DNA of 64,000 nucleotides. Source: DAIPJH01 sp036770365. GTDB lineage: Bacteria > Pseudomonadota > Alphaproteobacteria > Rickettsiales > UBA998. Within the stretch, counting starts at the first letter, position 1; each line of letters starts with the position of its first letter. Under the pieces are notes generated by a model that saw only the letters and a list, made by a program, of their open reading frames with translations, was not told the origin of the DNA and searched no databases. Both the position numbers and the translations under genes were made by a program. The DNA lies in contig DAIPJH010000002.1 in the NCBI GenBank assembly GCA_036770365.1, positions 124,001 through 188,000 on the forward strand, read 5' to 3'. Positions 18,868 to 27,925 of this stretch are shown here, piece after piece.

Positions 18868-18881
18868 TACTATATATAGTA
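18868..18881. promoter_or_regulatory. 14-bp palindrome upstream of the YbjN gene
   Basis: TACTATATATAGTA is a perfect palindrome 35 bp before the YbjN start codon and would overlap the likely -10 region. It may be a regulator site or simply an AT-rich promoter element. Confidence 0.3.
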
Positions 18882-18916
18882 TTTCTTCCGCGGCAACTAA
18901 CGATGGAGTGCCATAT

Positions 18917-19420
18917 ATGGCTTCACTGTTCTCAGAACCTGCCCTTATTAGCGATAACCCTTTAGATATTGCCGAGCAAGTAGCGATGCGACGTGAGTGG
19001 GCGTTTGACCGCCCTCTTGAAGATGAACTTGTTGCCGAAATTGCAGGTGCTTGGTGTAATTTCCGCTTATGGTTCACATGGCAACCAGACCTAGGCGGCA
19101 TGATGTTCTCTTGCTCGTATGACATGAAGATCCCACGCCACGCATTACAAAATGTGCATGCCTTGCTTGCCAAGGTCAATGAGCGCATGTGGATTGGGCA
19201 TTTTGATATATGCTCCGAGGATAATAGCATTATTTTTCGTCATGGTTTGTTGCTCAAGCATGGCAACACCGCATCCTATGATATGATGGAAGAGTTGATG
19301 GACATCGCCATCGAAGAATGTGACAGATTTTATCCTGCCTTCCAATCTGTAATCTGGGGTGGACAACAACCAGAGCAAGCGATTAGTTTTGCTCTTTTCG
19401 ATACTGTTGGCGAAGCATGA
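18917..19420 (+). CDS. YbjN domain-containing protein
   Basis: The sequence fits the alphaproteobacterial YbjN family, whose fold resembles type III secretion chaperones and whose role is unclear. Typical pieces are NPLDIAEQVAMRREWAFDRP, then WCNFRLWFTWQPDLGGMMFSC and ERMWIGHFDI. The ATG at 18917 is preceded by GGAG at good spacing; a GTG at 18908 is less likely. The stop overlaps proC by 4 bp. YbjN-proC adjacency with such overlap is frequent in alphaproteobacteria, implying cotranscription. Confidence 0.9.
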   Translation: MASLFSEPALISDNPLDIAEQVAMRREWAFDRPLEDELVAEIAGAWCNFRLWFTWQPDLGGMMFSCSYDMKIPRHALQNVHALLAKVNERMWIGHFDICSEDNSIIFRHGLLLKHGNTASYDMMEELMDIAIEECDRFYPAFQSVIWGGQQPEQAISFALFDTVGEA

Positions 19421-20241
19421 ACTCAGGCAGCGCGACATTGCTTTTAGTCGGATGCGGTAAAATGGGGCGCGCCCTCTTAGAACGCTGGCGCGAACAAACA
19501 GGACATCGTTGGCATATTAGCGTTATTGAACCACACGAAGAAGGGCGCATCACGCTTTCTCATTTTCGTGACGTGAATGTCCATGCTTCCCTTGATCAGA
19601 TAGCCGAAGGGTACATACCCCAAATTGTTATTTTTGCCATCAAACCACAATCCATGCAAAACCTGTTGCCACTCTATTGCCAACGTTTTGGCATTGCACC
19701 CTTATACCTCTCCATAGCAGCGGGCAAAACGTTAGCATTTTACGCACGTATATTAGGCGATGATGCACGCATCGTACGTGCCATGCCAAATACTCCTGCA
19801 CTTGTTGGCCTCGGCATTTCCGCCCTCATAGCATCTGAGGCATGTTCATCTGATGACAAACTATCTGCTGAACAGCTCCTCGCTTGTGTAGGGGAAACCT
19901 TATGGTTAGAAAAAGAATCGCTGATGGATGCAGCGACAGCAATCTCAGGCAGTGGCCCCGCCTATGTTTTTTACTTTATGGAATGTTTGATTCGCGCTGG
20001 ACTCGATGCTGGACTAGATGAAGCCACAGCACGCAAACTCGTCTTGCATACCGTTCACGGAAGCAGCGAACTCGCTTTCATCAGCAGTGACCCCTTAGAT
20101 ATATTGCGGCGCAATGTAACCAGCCCTGGGGGTACGACAGAGGCCGCACTAGAACGACTCATGAGTACCAACGGCATGCTTCAGCTTATACAAGAAGCTG
20201 TACAGAGTGCTATCGGGCGAGCGCGCCAACTTGCAACCTGA
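19417..20241 (+). CDS. proC: Pyrroline-5-carboxylate reductase
   Basis: ProC reduces pyrroline-5-carboxylate to proline with NAD(P)H. The dinucleotide-binding motif LLVGCGKMGRALL is at the N-terminus, VRAMPNTPALVG is in the middle, and the signature ISGSGPAYVFYFMECL and VTSPGGTTEAAL are present near the C-terminus. Length, 274 residues, is normal. It overlaps the YbjN gene by 4 bp (ATGA), so its translation is probably coupled. Confidence 0.96.
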   Translation: MNSGSATLLLVGCGKMGRALLERWREQTGHRWHISVIEPHEEGRITLSHFRDVNVHASLDQIAEGYIPQIVIFAIKPQSMQNLLPLYCQRFGIAPLYLSIAAGKTLAFYARILGDDARIVRAMPNTPALVGLGISALIASEACSSDDKLSAEQLLACVGETLWLEKESLMDAATAISGSGPAYVFYFMECLIRAGLDAGLDEATARKLVLHTVHGSSELAFISSDPLDILRRNVTSPGGTTEAALERLMSTNGMLQLIQEAVQSAIGRARQLAT

Positions 20242-20326
20242 AGGCGAAGACTTTCTCGTTTTTGTTGTGCCAAGGTAACACCATGTCCAAAAAATGTGGC
20301 TTTTTTGCACTGCACAAAAAAACCTC

Positions 20327-20355
20327 TTGATTCTTTTTTCATTTCATTGCATAGT
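20327..20355 (+). promoter_or_regulatory. Sigma-70-like promoter for the phasin gene
   Basis: TTGATT and CATAGT boxes with 17 bp spacing lie about 55 bp before the phasin start, in the 170-bp gap after proC. The phasin is probably an independent transcription unit. Confidence 0.45.
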
Positions 20356-20411
20356 GCGCATCAAGCAGGGATTCCTGCGTTTATCATCATATTATCTGAA
20401 AGGGCAAGTCA

Positions 20412-20831
20412 ATGAGCAAACAAACATCTACAAATCCTGCGGATTTCTTCAAAGCTTGGAGCGATTTTAAAGTTCCTGCATTCGACGTTAATAGCGTACT
20501 TGCAGCGCAACGCAAAAACATGGAAGTGCTTTCTGCAGCAAACCAAGTGATCGCTGAAAGCGTTCAAGCTATTTCTCGTCGCCAAGCTGAAGTGCTTCGT
20601 GCTAACGTTGAAAACGTGTTGAAAGCTTCTAAAGAAATTTGGAGCAACAAAGCACCAGAGACCAACACTGCAAAACAAGCTGAACTTGCAAAGTCTCTTT
20701 ATGAAAGCACTGTGAGCAACGCACGTGAGATTTCTGAGATTGCTTCAAAATCTAGCATGGCGGCATTTGATCTCATCAGCAAGCGTGCTACTGAGTCTCT
20801 TAGCGAAATCAATAAATCTAAAGCTGCATAG
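20412..20831 (+). CDS. Phasin family protein
   Basis: A 139-residue helical protein of the phasin family, which coats polyhydroxyalkanoate granules. The diagnostic segment is VNSVLAAQRKNMEVLSAAN, followed by long amphipathic helices with VQAISRRQAEVL. No membrane segment. An AAAGGGCAAGTCA ribosome region precedes the ATG. No polyhydroxyalkanoate synthase gene is in this window. A bidirectional terminator follows immediately. Confidence 0.9.
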   Translation: MSKQTSTNPADFFKAWSDFKVPAFDVNSVLAAQRKNMEVLSAANQVIAESVQAISRRQAEVLRANVENVLKASKEIWSNKAPETNTAKQAELAKSLYESTVSNAREISEIASKSSMAAFDLISKRATESLSEINKSKAA

Positions 20832-20853
20832 TTTTTTATACACGCTTTTAAGA

Positions 20854-20883
20854 AAAAGGCTTCCTTTAGGAAGCCTTTTTTTA
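20854..20883. terminator. Bidirectional terminator between phasin and holC
   Basis: The inverted repeat AAAAAGGCTTCC / GGAAGCCTTTTT with a five-base loop has a T-run on both strands, so it can end transcription from both convergent genes. The holC stop codon lies at its right edge. Confidence 0.85.
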
Positions 20884-21369
20884 TTGTTTAGATCTTGCCT
20901 CAACTTCCTTGATTGTCTCCCAACCACCGCGCTCATTTTGACGAATATATTTAAGTGCATAGCCAGCATCTTGGTAAAACTTCCATCGCTCACGCGCCGC
21001 CATCACCTGTGCATCATCTGCGCCATCAAACATATCAAACACGCGCTCTAAGCTTGGGCTAGGCTTCACCTCATCCCCCACTCGCGCACCACTAATTAAA
21101 AAAACCATCTTGGTATCTTCGGGTAATTGCCCCTCTATACTTAAAGCAATCACCTCATGGTGCGCTGCACCAATAACCAAGCTATGTGGCAAGAAACTCA
21201 CGGGTGAATAATTCCATAAAACATCATCAAGCAGCTTTAATTTATTTACCTCACCATGCACGACCACGCGACCACCCGTGCCATAAGCACGTTCAGCCAA
21301 CTGCGGCAACGCCCTCTCAATCGGCGTTGCCAGTAAGTGATAAAAATGGATAGAAAACGTTGCTACCAA
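20881..21369 (-). CDS. holC: DNA polymerase III subunit chi
   Basis: The chi subunit links the clamp-loader complex to SSB. The sequence shows FYHLLATPIERALPQLAERAY at the N-terminus and the family core GRVVVHGEVNKLKLLDDVLWNYSP, with FLPH. The start is a TTG directly after the pepA stop, with GAGG five bases upstream; no ATG is available. pepA followed by holC is a widely conserved order, and the one-base contact implies translational coupling. Confidence 0.92.
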   Translation of the reverse strand: MVATFSIHFYHLLATPIERALPQLAERAYGTGGRVVVHGEVNKLKLLDDVLWNYSPVSFLPHSLVIGAAHHEVIALSIEGQLPEDTKMVFLISGARVGDEVKPSPSLERVFDMFDGADDAQVMAARERWKFYQDAGYALKYIRQNERGGWETIKEVEARSKQ

Positions 21370-22887
21370 CTATGCCTCGTAATGTTCGCGCACCAACTCA
21401 TCGAGCAAACGCACGCCAAATGCGGTTGCGCCTTTAGGACAGGTCGCGGTATCCTTCTTGCTCCAAGCAGTACCTGCAATATCCAAATGCGCCCACGGGG
21501 TGTCATTCACAAAACGCTGAAGGAACTGCGCGGCAGTGATACTACCCGCTTGACGGTCAGCACCAATATTTTGCATATCCGCAATGTCAGAATTGATCAT
21601 TTTGTCATAAGCATCACCCAGCGGGAAACGCCAAACTTTATCGCCTGTTGCTTCGCCCGCTTCTGAAAGACGTTTAGCAAGTTTGTTACTGTTGGTGAAA
21701 AGCCCCGCATAGACATTACCCAGCGACACGATGATTGCACCAGTCAGCGTTGCTAAATCCACAATAAATTCTGGCTTAAAACGATCTTGGGTATACCACA
21801 ACGCATCCGCCAGCACCAAACGACCCTCTGCGTCCGTGTTGAGTACTTCAATGGTTTGACCCGACATTGATGTCACAACATCTCCCGGACGTTGAGCATT
21901 ACCATCTGGCATATTCTCTACCAAACCCACTACACCGACAACATTCACTTTGGCATTACGGCGCGCCAAGGTTTTCATGAGACCAATGACTGCGCCCGCG
22001 CCGCCCATATCCCATTTCATCTCTTCCATACCACCAGCAGGTTTAATACTGATACCCCCCGTATCAAAGCACACGCCTTTACCAACAAATGCTAAAGGCG
22101 CATCATCTTTTTTACCACCGTGCCATTCCATAATCACTAGCTGTGATTCACGCACTGAACCTTGCCCAACGCCGAGCAACGAACCCATGCCGAGTTTTGT
22201 CATCTCTTTTTCACCTAGCACCGTGACTTTGATACCATCATCTTTAAGCGTCAAACATGCCGCCGCTAAAGTTTCAGGGTAGATAATATTCGCTGGCTCT
22301 GTGACCAAATTACGGGTCATAGTGACGCCTTCAACCAATGCTGCATACGGTGCAAAACGCTCTGGTGCATGTTTTGATTCTTTGGTCGCAATTTTTACAC
22401 TAACGACCGTTGGCTTGTCTTCTGCTTTTTCTTTGGTGCGGTATTTATCAAAACGGTAACTTTTCAGCGCGATACCAAGAGCAAGTCGCGCCGCATGTTC
22501 ACCTTTATCCGCTTTAGCAATATAAGCCTCATCTTGCACAATGGTAAGATTATCTACACCCAAACGATTCGCTTCGCCAAGCAATGTACCCGCAGCCGCT
22601 TCAAGTGCAAGCCCATCAATCGCTTTTATTTTGCCAAGTCCAATAATAATCGCACGTTCAAACCCGACTGATTCAGGAAGCAACACAGAAGTTAACTGAT
22701 TTGCTTTACCCACAAAACGACCAAGCGTGATGGCACGCGCCAACATTCCCCCTGCTTGCGCATCGCATTCAAGTGCTTTTGTAGACAAGGTGAGCGCATC
22801 TGTCACAAAAAATGCCACGCATGAACCTCTACTGGCACGTTTTGCTGAGGCTTCAAAGATAGGAAGTGACGAAAATACTGGTAACAT
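21370..22887 (-). CDS. pepA: Leucyl aminopeptidase PepA
   Basis: A cytosolic dinuclear-metal (M17 family) aminopeptidase. The N-terminal macrodomain-like half is followed by the catalytic half, with VGKGVCFDTGGISIKPA and the family signature NTDAEGRLVLADAL carrying metal and active-site residues. Length, 505 residues, is typical. It is divergent from lptF and forms an operon with holC. In some bacteria PepA also binds DNA; nothing here bears on that. Confidence 0.96.
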   Translation of the reverse strand: MLPVFSSLPIFEASAKRASRGSCVAFFVTDALTLSTKALECDAQAGGMLARAITLGRFVGKANQLTSVLLPESVGFERAIIIGLGKIKAIDGLALEAAAGTLLGEANRLGVDNLTIVQDEAYIAKADKGEHAARLALGIALKSYRFDKYRTKEKAEDKPTVVSVKIATKESKHAPERFAPYAALVEGVTMTRNLVTEPANIIYPETLAAACLTLKDDGIKVTVLGEKEMTKLGMGSLLGVGQGSVRESQLVIMEWHGGKKDDAPLAFVGKGVCFDTGGISIKPAGGMEEMKWDMGGAGAVIGLMKTLARRNAKVNVVGVVGLVENMPDGNAQRPGDVVTSMSGQTIEVLNTDAEGRLVLADALWYTQDRFKPEFIVDLATLTGAIIVSLGNVYAGLFTNSNKLAKRLSEAGEATGDKVWRFPLGDAYDKMINSDIADMQNIGADRQAGSITAAQFLQRFVNDTPWAHLDIAGTAWSKKDTATCPKGATAFGVRLLDELVREHYEA

Positions 22888-22934
22888 AGGATTCCTTTCT
22901 GATACAAAACGTCCGAAACTAATAATCGGGGCTT

Positions 22935-24113
22935 ATGAGAGCTATGCTGCTGCGCCGCTACAATCGCTACATTATGTCGCTACTGACGTGGCCAACGCTG
23001 CTGGTCACCGTTAGTCTTACCAGCATCATCTGGCTCACGCAAGCCTTGCGCTACATTGATTTCATTGTCAATCGTGGCTTATCAGTCGGTAGCTTCCTCT
23101 ATCTCACTGCCTTACTCATTCCTTCACTGCTTTTCTTAGTGTTGCCTATCGCTTTATTCATTTCCGTAGTATTTGCATATAATAAGCTTGCAAGTGATAG
23201 CGAATTAGTGGTGATGAAAGCTGCGGGATTATCGCCCTTGCAGCTTGCTAAACCCGCTATGATCGTTGCACTCATCATCAGCCTGATATGTTACGGCATG
23301 TCCCTCTATCTGATGCCGCTGACCAAACATCAGTTCAAGGAAGCGCAAACATTCCTGCGTGATAACTATGCGTCCGTCCTACTACAAGAAGGTGTATTCA
23401 ATAGTCCTATTGATGGTCTCACCGTCTATATCCGCGAACGTGAAGATAATGGCGTGCTACGCGGCATCATGGTACATGATAACCGCAACCCCAAAGCGTC
23501 GGTGACCATGATGGCAGATGAAGCCAAACTGATGCAATCACCCACAGGCCCACAATTTCATCTCATCAATGGTCTTCGCCAAGAATTCAATCAAGGTCGC
23601 ATTTCTTGGCTTAATTTTGATAGCTACAACCTTGACTTTAGCTTTTATGAGAAAAAAGCTAAAGAGCATGTGGTTGGTCAAGAAGAGATGTTTTTAAGTG
23701 ACTTACTCAATCCACCCGCAGGCATTTCCACCGCCAAAGCTAATAAATTTCGTGCTGAAGCGCATCAGCGTTTGATTTGGCCACTCTACGCCATTGTGCT
23801 TGCTTTACTTGGTGTTGCTGTACTGTCACGAGGAGACTTTAACCGCCGCGGTCAATGGAAAATTATCCTCATCGTGTCTGGCGGTGCAATCCTCACCGTT
23901 ATCGTTGCAATTGGCATGAGTAATGTGATTGCGCGCTACCCCGCCGCCACGCCGCTTGTCTATGTCCTCGTCTTTGGTATGATGGCATTGGATATGATCA
24001 TGCTTACCCGCCATCGCCATATCGCTCCCACACCCGCCCGCAAACTCATGTTTGAAAAATTACTTGAACAGACCGCACCGCTGCCTACTGCACCACAGGA
24101 GGAAACCACATGA
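22935..24113 (+). CDS. lptF: LPS export ABC transporter permease LptF
   Basis: LptF and LptG form the membrane part of the LptB2FG transporter that extracts lipopolysaccharide from the inner membrane. The protein has an N-terminal helix pair (YIMSLLTWPTLLVTVSL), a third helix around ALLIPSLLFLVLPIALFISVV, a periplasmic beta domain (about residues 130-270) and C-terminal helices, as in the YjgP/YjgQ family. It overlaps lptG by 4 bp. Divergence from pepA is conserved across proteobacteria. Confidence 0.94.
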   Translation: MRAMLLRRYNRYIMSLLTWPTLLVTVSLTSIIWLTQALRYIDFIVNRGLSVGSFLYLTALLIPSLLFLVLPIALFISVVFAYNKLASDSELVVMKAAGLSPLQLAKPAMIVALIISLICYGMSLYLMPLTKHQFKEAQTFLRDNYASVLLQEGVFNSPIDGLTVYIREREDNGVLRGIMVHDNRNPKASVTMMADEAKLMQSPTGPQFHLINGLRQEFNQGRISWLNFDSYNLDFSFYEKKAKEHVVGQEEMFLSDLLNPPAGISTAKANKFRAEAHQRLIWPLYAIVLALLGVAVLSRGDFNRRGQWKIILIVSGGAILTVIVAIGMSNVIARYPAATPLVYVLVFGMMALDMIMLTRHRHIAPTPARKLMFEKLLEQTAPLPTAPQEETT

Positions 24114-25231
24114 GATTTCCCCTTACTCTCTCCTTTTACATTGGCAAACGTTTTCTTTATGCAATGTTAACTGCCTTCGGTATCGTCCTCATGGTCGGTG
24201 CGCTTGCTGATTTTGTAGAGCTAATTCGCCGTACCTCCGATAAAACTCATATTCCTTTCAGTGCCGTCCTTGAAATGGCATTCATGAAACTCCCTGCAAT
24301 GGGCGAAACCATCATTCCTTACGCCGTCCTGATTGGCAGCATGATGGCACTAACTCGCCTAACCAAATCACACGAGCTGATTGTTGCACGCGCTGCAGGT
24401 ATTTCGGTCTGGCAAATACTTCAGCCCGCAGCCATCGTTTCGCTTGGCATTGGCGTTTTTGTGATCGGAATCTATAACCCCATCTCGGCAGCCATGATCT
24501 CACGCTATGACCAACTTGAAGATAAATATATCTCTGGTCGTTCCAGCCAGCTCGCTGTCTCTGGTACAGGACTATGGATTCGTCAAATTGATAAAACAGG
24601 TGCGATCATGAATGATAAAAAGGTTGGTGAATATATCATCCACGCCGACCGCTTAGTACAAAAAGACATGACTCTTTCAGGTGTGATTATCTTCACTTAC
24701 GACACAAACAAGCAATTCATCGGACGCATTGATGCCAAAAAAGCGAAGCTAACCAAAGGCAAGTGGGACATACGCAACGGACTTGTCTCCGCCCCGAATC
24801 ATATTCCTTCTGCATTCACACAATATTATCTCCCGACCGAACTCAATATCACCCAAATCCAAGATAGTTTTGCAGATCCCAGTACTCTCTCTTTCTGGCA
24901 ACTTAATGGCTTTATTGACACTCTACAAAAAGCAGGGTTTTCTGCTTTGCGTCACCGCGTCCACTGGCATGCGATCCTTGCTTCGCCGCTGCTCTATTTC
25001 GGGATGGTACTGATTGCCGCCGTATTCTCGCTACGCCTGCACCGTAAGGGCAGCGTGAGTGTCTTGCTCGCCAGCGGCGCAGGCATTGGCTTTATCGTCA
25101 ATTTCATGAAAGAGATCTTTTATGCGTTTGGTTATGCTGGTACGCTCCCTGTAGAACTCGCCGCGTGGTCACCGCCGATGATCGTGCTGCTCGCAGGCAC
25201 AGCTTTACTGCTGCATTTAGAAGATGGTTGA
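24110..25231 (+). CDS. lptG: LPS export ABC transporter permease LptG
   Basis: Second permease of the Lpt exporter, in the YjgP/YjgQ family. Helices at about residues 15-35, 55-80 and 95-120 are followed by a periplasmic beta-jellyroll domain (ISGRSSQLAVSGTGLWIRQ) and three C-terminal helices (LLYFGMVLIAAVFSLRLH onward). It starts inside the end of lptF (4-bp overlap), so the two are coupled. Length, 373 residues, is normal. Confidence 0.94.
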   Translation: MRFPLTLSFYIGKRFLYAMLTAFGIVLMVGALADFVELIRRTSDKTHIPFSAVLEMAFMKLPAMGETIIPYAVLIGSMMALTRLTKSHELIVARAAGISVWQILQPAAIVSLGIGVFVIGIYNPISAAMISRYDQLEDKYISGRSSQLAVSGTGLWIRQIDKTGAIMNDKKVGEYIIHADRLVQKDMTLSGVIIFTYDTNKQFIGRIDAKKAKLTKGKWDIRNGLVSAPNHIPSAFTQYYLPTELNITQIQDSFADPSTLSFWQLNGFIDTLQKAGFSALRHRVHWHAILASPLLYFGMVLIAAVFSLRLHRKGSVSVLLASGAGIGFIVNFMKEIFYAFGYAGTLPVELAAWSPPMIVLLAGTALLLHLEDG

Positions 25232-25232
25232 T

Positions 25233-26426
25233 ATGGCGACCATTACCTGTGATGTTCTTATTCTCGGCGCAGGCGCGGCAGGGCTGATGTGTGCGCTCAC
25301 CGCAGGGCAACGCGGCAAATCGGTGACTGTGCTTGACCACGCTAAAAACCCTGCGGAGAAAATCCGTATCTCTGGCGGCGGACGCTGCAACTTCACTAAC
25401 ATCCATTCTAACCCCAGCAATTTCATCTCCGAGAATCCGCACTTCGCCATCTCCGCGCTCAAAGGTTACACGCCGCAAGATTTCATCAAACTGGTCGAGT
25501 CACACCGCATTCCCTATCACACCAAAACCTTAGGGCAGCTTTTCTGCGATCATTCCGCGAGCGATATTATCACGATGTTGTTGGATGAATGTGCGAAGGG
25601 CGGCGTCAAGATTCACCTGCAAACCAGCATTGAACAAGTCAGCAAAAGCGAAGACGGCTTCCGCGTCACTACCCCCATTAACGACTATCTTGCACGCGCC
25701 CTCGTGGTCGCAACAGGTGGACTTTCCATCCCCAAAATGGGCGCAAGCGGGCTGGGTTATCGCATCGCGCAGCAATTTAACATCCCCCTCACGCCAACGC
25801 GTGCGGGACTCGTCCCTTTTACCTTGCAAGGTGAGTGGCTGGAACGCGCCGCCAGCATTTCCGGCGTGGCAGTACCTGACTCTCTCGCTATCGTTGGAAA
25901 AACCAGATTCCGTGAAGCGATGCTCTTTACCCATAGAGGACTCAGCGGCCCTGCCATCTTGCAGCTCTCAAGCTACTGGTGCGAGGGGCAACCCATCACG
26001 CTTAATCTCCTGCCTGAAACCGACGTTTTTGCCCATCTCAAACAGCAAAAAACCCTCCACCCTAAACAAGACCTCGCCACAAGCTTGAGCCACCTCTTGC
26101 CCAAACGCCTCGCGCAAATGCTGCATGAACTCAGCCAAATAAACGGCACACTCGCCGACCTCTCCCACGCCAAACTCGAACACGCCGCCAAACTGATAAA
26201 CACCCTCACCCTCACCCCGTGCGACACCGAAGGCTATCGCACCGCAGAAGTCACGCTCGGCGGCGTGGACACAGATGCCATCTCCTCCAAAACCATGGAA
26301 GCAAAAGACGTATCAGGACTCTATTTCATCGGCGAAGTATTGGATGTCACCGGCCATCTCGGCGGTCATAATTTCCAATGGGCATGGGCAAGCGGGGTTG
26401 CAGCGGGGAAAGGAATACTGCTATGA
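25233..26426 (+). CDS. BaiN/RdsA family FAD-dependent oxidoreductase (HI0933-like)
   Basis: A flavoprotein of the HI0933/BaiN family. The FAD-binding motif DVLILGAGAAGLMCA is at the N-terminus, the family-specific SGGGRCNFTN follows, VVATGGLSIPKMGASG lies mid-protein, and the C-terminus has GEVLDVTGHLGGHNFQWAWASG. An ATG at 25224 within lptG is an alternative start. Base composition appears more GC-rich than the neighbouring genes. The physiological reaction in this group is usually unknown. Its stop overlaps a small downstream ORF. Confidence 0.9.
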   Translation: MATITCDVLILGAGAAGLMCALTAGQRGKSVTVLDHAKNPAEKIRISGGGRCNFTNIHSNPSNFISENPHFAISALKGYTPQDFIKLVESHRIPYHTKTLGQLFCDHSASDIITMLLDECAKGGVKIHLQTSIEQVSKSEDGFRVTTPINDYLARALVVATGGLSIPKMGASGLGYRIAQQFNIPLTPTRAGLVPFTLQGEWLERAASISGVAVPDSLAIVGKTRFREAMLFTHRGLSGPAILQLSSYWCEGQPITLNLLPETDVFAHLKQQKTLHPKQDLATSLSHLLPKRLAQMLHELSQINGTLADLSHAKLEHAAKLINTLTLTPCDTEGYRTAEVTLGGVDTDAISSKTMEAKDVSGLYFIGEVLDVTGHLGGHNFQWAWASGVAAGKGILL

Positions 26427-26551
26427 ATGACATTGAGAAGCATTCTCCTAAATATCAAGAAAGTTTGCGTGAACATATTACATCTGCACTTACAGGTAGT
26501 GGGTGCTATAGCGATGAGGAAATAATGCAAATCATCGCTGAAGATAAATAA
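26423..26551 (+). CDS. Small translationally coupled ORF (42 aa)
   Basis: An ATG overlaps the stop of the flavoprotein gene (ATGA), with AAAGGAAT as a ribosome site upstream. The ORF encodes a 42-residue charged peptide that starts MNDIEKHSPKYQESLREHI and ends IIAEDK. No domain or membrane segment is seen. The coupling geometry and sensible start support translation, but conservation cannot be checked here. Confidence 0.45.
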   Translation: MNDIEKHSPKYQESLREHITSALTGSGCYSDEEIMQIIAEDK

Positions 26552-26612
26552 TCATTACCCTCTAGCCCGAAGAGCGTCATTGCCGAGGCTTTGCCTCGTT
26601 TAACCTATCCTT

Positions 26613-27308
26613 TTATCGAGACTTCCCCCCAACAATCCCCACCACCTCAGCCAAACTTTCCGTTTGGTGGCTTGATGCTGCAAGTAAGGTTTTGTTTTTG
26701 CCGTAATAGGCGATGCCGTAGCCTGCAAAGGCGACCATCTGGGCATCGTTGCTGCCGTCGCCAATGGCACAAATCTGCGCGGGGTCGATGTGGGTTTGGT
26801 TTGCTATTGCTTGGGTGATGGTCAGCTTGGCTTTGCCGTCCACAATACCTCCGTCTAAAATCTCCTGCGGGCCGCGCACGCCAACCAATTTGCCACGATC
26901 AAACAAAAGTTCATTAGCAAAGACTTGCTTGAAACCTAAGTTGTGCGCGACTTGATGTGCAAAATAGGTAAATCCGCCCGAAACCAGCACCGTCTGCACG
27001 CCGTGTGCATTCAAATGTGCGAGCAGCTCCTTCGCATCAGGCTGCGGCGTGATGCGCACCATGATCTCAGGCAACCACACTTCTTCAAACCCAGCCTCCA
27101 CCAAAATCCCAATGCGCGTGTTGAGCGACCACGAAAAATCCTTACCCTCATCCATCGCCTGCTTGGTGATGGCAGATACTTGCGCGTAATACTGCTCACC
27201 CGTCCCGCGCTTTTCATCCAGTGTCCATGCCATCTCATCGATACATTCATTTTGGATCATCGTCGAATCCATGTCGCTGACAAAAAGCTTAATATTGGGG
27301 GTCGTCAT
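26613..27308 (-). CDS. serB: Phosphoserine phosphatase SerB
   Basis: A HAD-superfamily phosphatase that removes phosphate from O-phosphoserine in the last step of serine synthesis. The catalytic DxD motif is in VSDMDSTMI at about residues 9-17, motif II in VLVSGGFTYF and motif III in AIGDGSNDAQMV. It lacks the N-terminal ACT domain found in some SerB proteins; at 231 residues it is the short form. An AAGGACAC ribosome site precedes the ATG. It is transcribed in the same direction as the adjacent tRNA-Arg. Confidence 0.93.
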   Translation of the reverse strand: MTTPNIKLFVSDMDSTMIQNECIDEMAWTLDEKRGTGEQYYAQVSAITKQAMDEGKDFSWSLNTRIGILVEAGFEEVWLPEIMVRITPQPDAKELLAHLNAHGVQTVLVSGGFTYFAHQVAHNLGFKQVFANELLFDRGKLVGVRGPQEILDGGIVDGKAKLTITQAIANQTHIDPAQICAIGDGSNDAQMVAFAGYGIAYYGKNKTLLAASSHQTESLAEVVGIVGGKSR

Positions 27309-27335
27309 GAGTGTGTCCTTGTGTTTCTTAAAAGG

Positions 27336-27412
27336 TGGTGGGAACGGCGGGATTCGAACCCTCGACCTACAGATTAGGAATCTGTCGCTCTATCCTACTG
27401 AGCTACGCCCCC
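27336..27412 (-). tRNA. tRNA-Arg (CCT)
   Basis: A complete 77-nt cloverleaf. The acceptor stem GGGGGCG pairs with CGTTCCC (two G-U pairs), with discriminator A and an encoded CCA. The anticodon loop ATTCCTAAT contains CCT. The T arm is CGAGGGTTCGAATCCCG. The 5' half is duplicated at 29799-29839. The upstream DNA, TTGCAC then 16 bp then TATGCT, could serve as its promoter and belongs to the inserted island. Confidence 0.97.
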
Positions 27413-27414
27413 AT
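27374..27414. repeat. 41-bp direct repeat, tRNA-proximal copy (att-like)
   Basis: This segment covers the tRNA-Arg from the anticodon loop to its 5' end plus two flanking bases. It is identical over all 41 bp to 29799-29839, on the same strand, 2,425 bp away. This is the pattern left by site-specific integration at a tRNA gene. Confidence 0.85.
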
Positions 27415-27925
27415 GCACTTGAATCACCAGCATATCCGCTATTTGCAGGAGTGCAAGCGGTTGTCCCTCAGTTTTGCGTAAGAGCGCTCGCATAGAAAAT
27501 CAGATACCAAACCTTCATCATAAAAAGGTTCCAAGTTCCAACTTTCCATCAAGTTTCGGGTTCTATATACTTTTTATTCTCTTCTCTATAATTCTCGGGG
27601 GAAAGGGGAAACTTAGAGGAAAATCCGAACTTGGTACCTATTAAGTTATTGTTTTTATTGAACACCCAAAAAACGGCCTCCTAGCGAAACCCGTTGCGGT
27701 CTGTTTTCTAAGGTCTCACATGGCGGTGTCATCCTGCAAGTTGAGGGCGAGGATTTTTTGTTCACGGAAGGGATTTTTAGCCTCTTGGGACTGCTCATAT
27801 TGAAACCCTTATGCCACCCATTCTATCACCAAGCGCGAGGGAGTTGGAGCATGACGTGCCAACGACAAGGCTAAAGAAAAAACCAGCAGAAGCCGCGTCA
27901 ACCATTTATCTGCCCCGCAACGGCT
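27415..27925. other. 511-bp region without a convincing gene, inside the island
   Basis: No full gene is visible. On the minus strand a short frame at about 27716-27808 ends in coding-like sequence (FREQKILALNLQDD, then a TGA stop) but has an in-frame stop just upstream and no start, so it may be a gene remnant. The tRNA promoter-like boxes lie in the first 60 bp. The rest is AT-rich and featureless. Confidence 0.4.

Noticed and set aside
26575..26597. CGAGGC-TTT-GCCTCG hairpin as a terminator
   Set aside because: The stem is short and no T-run follows; it may be a weak structure only.
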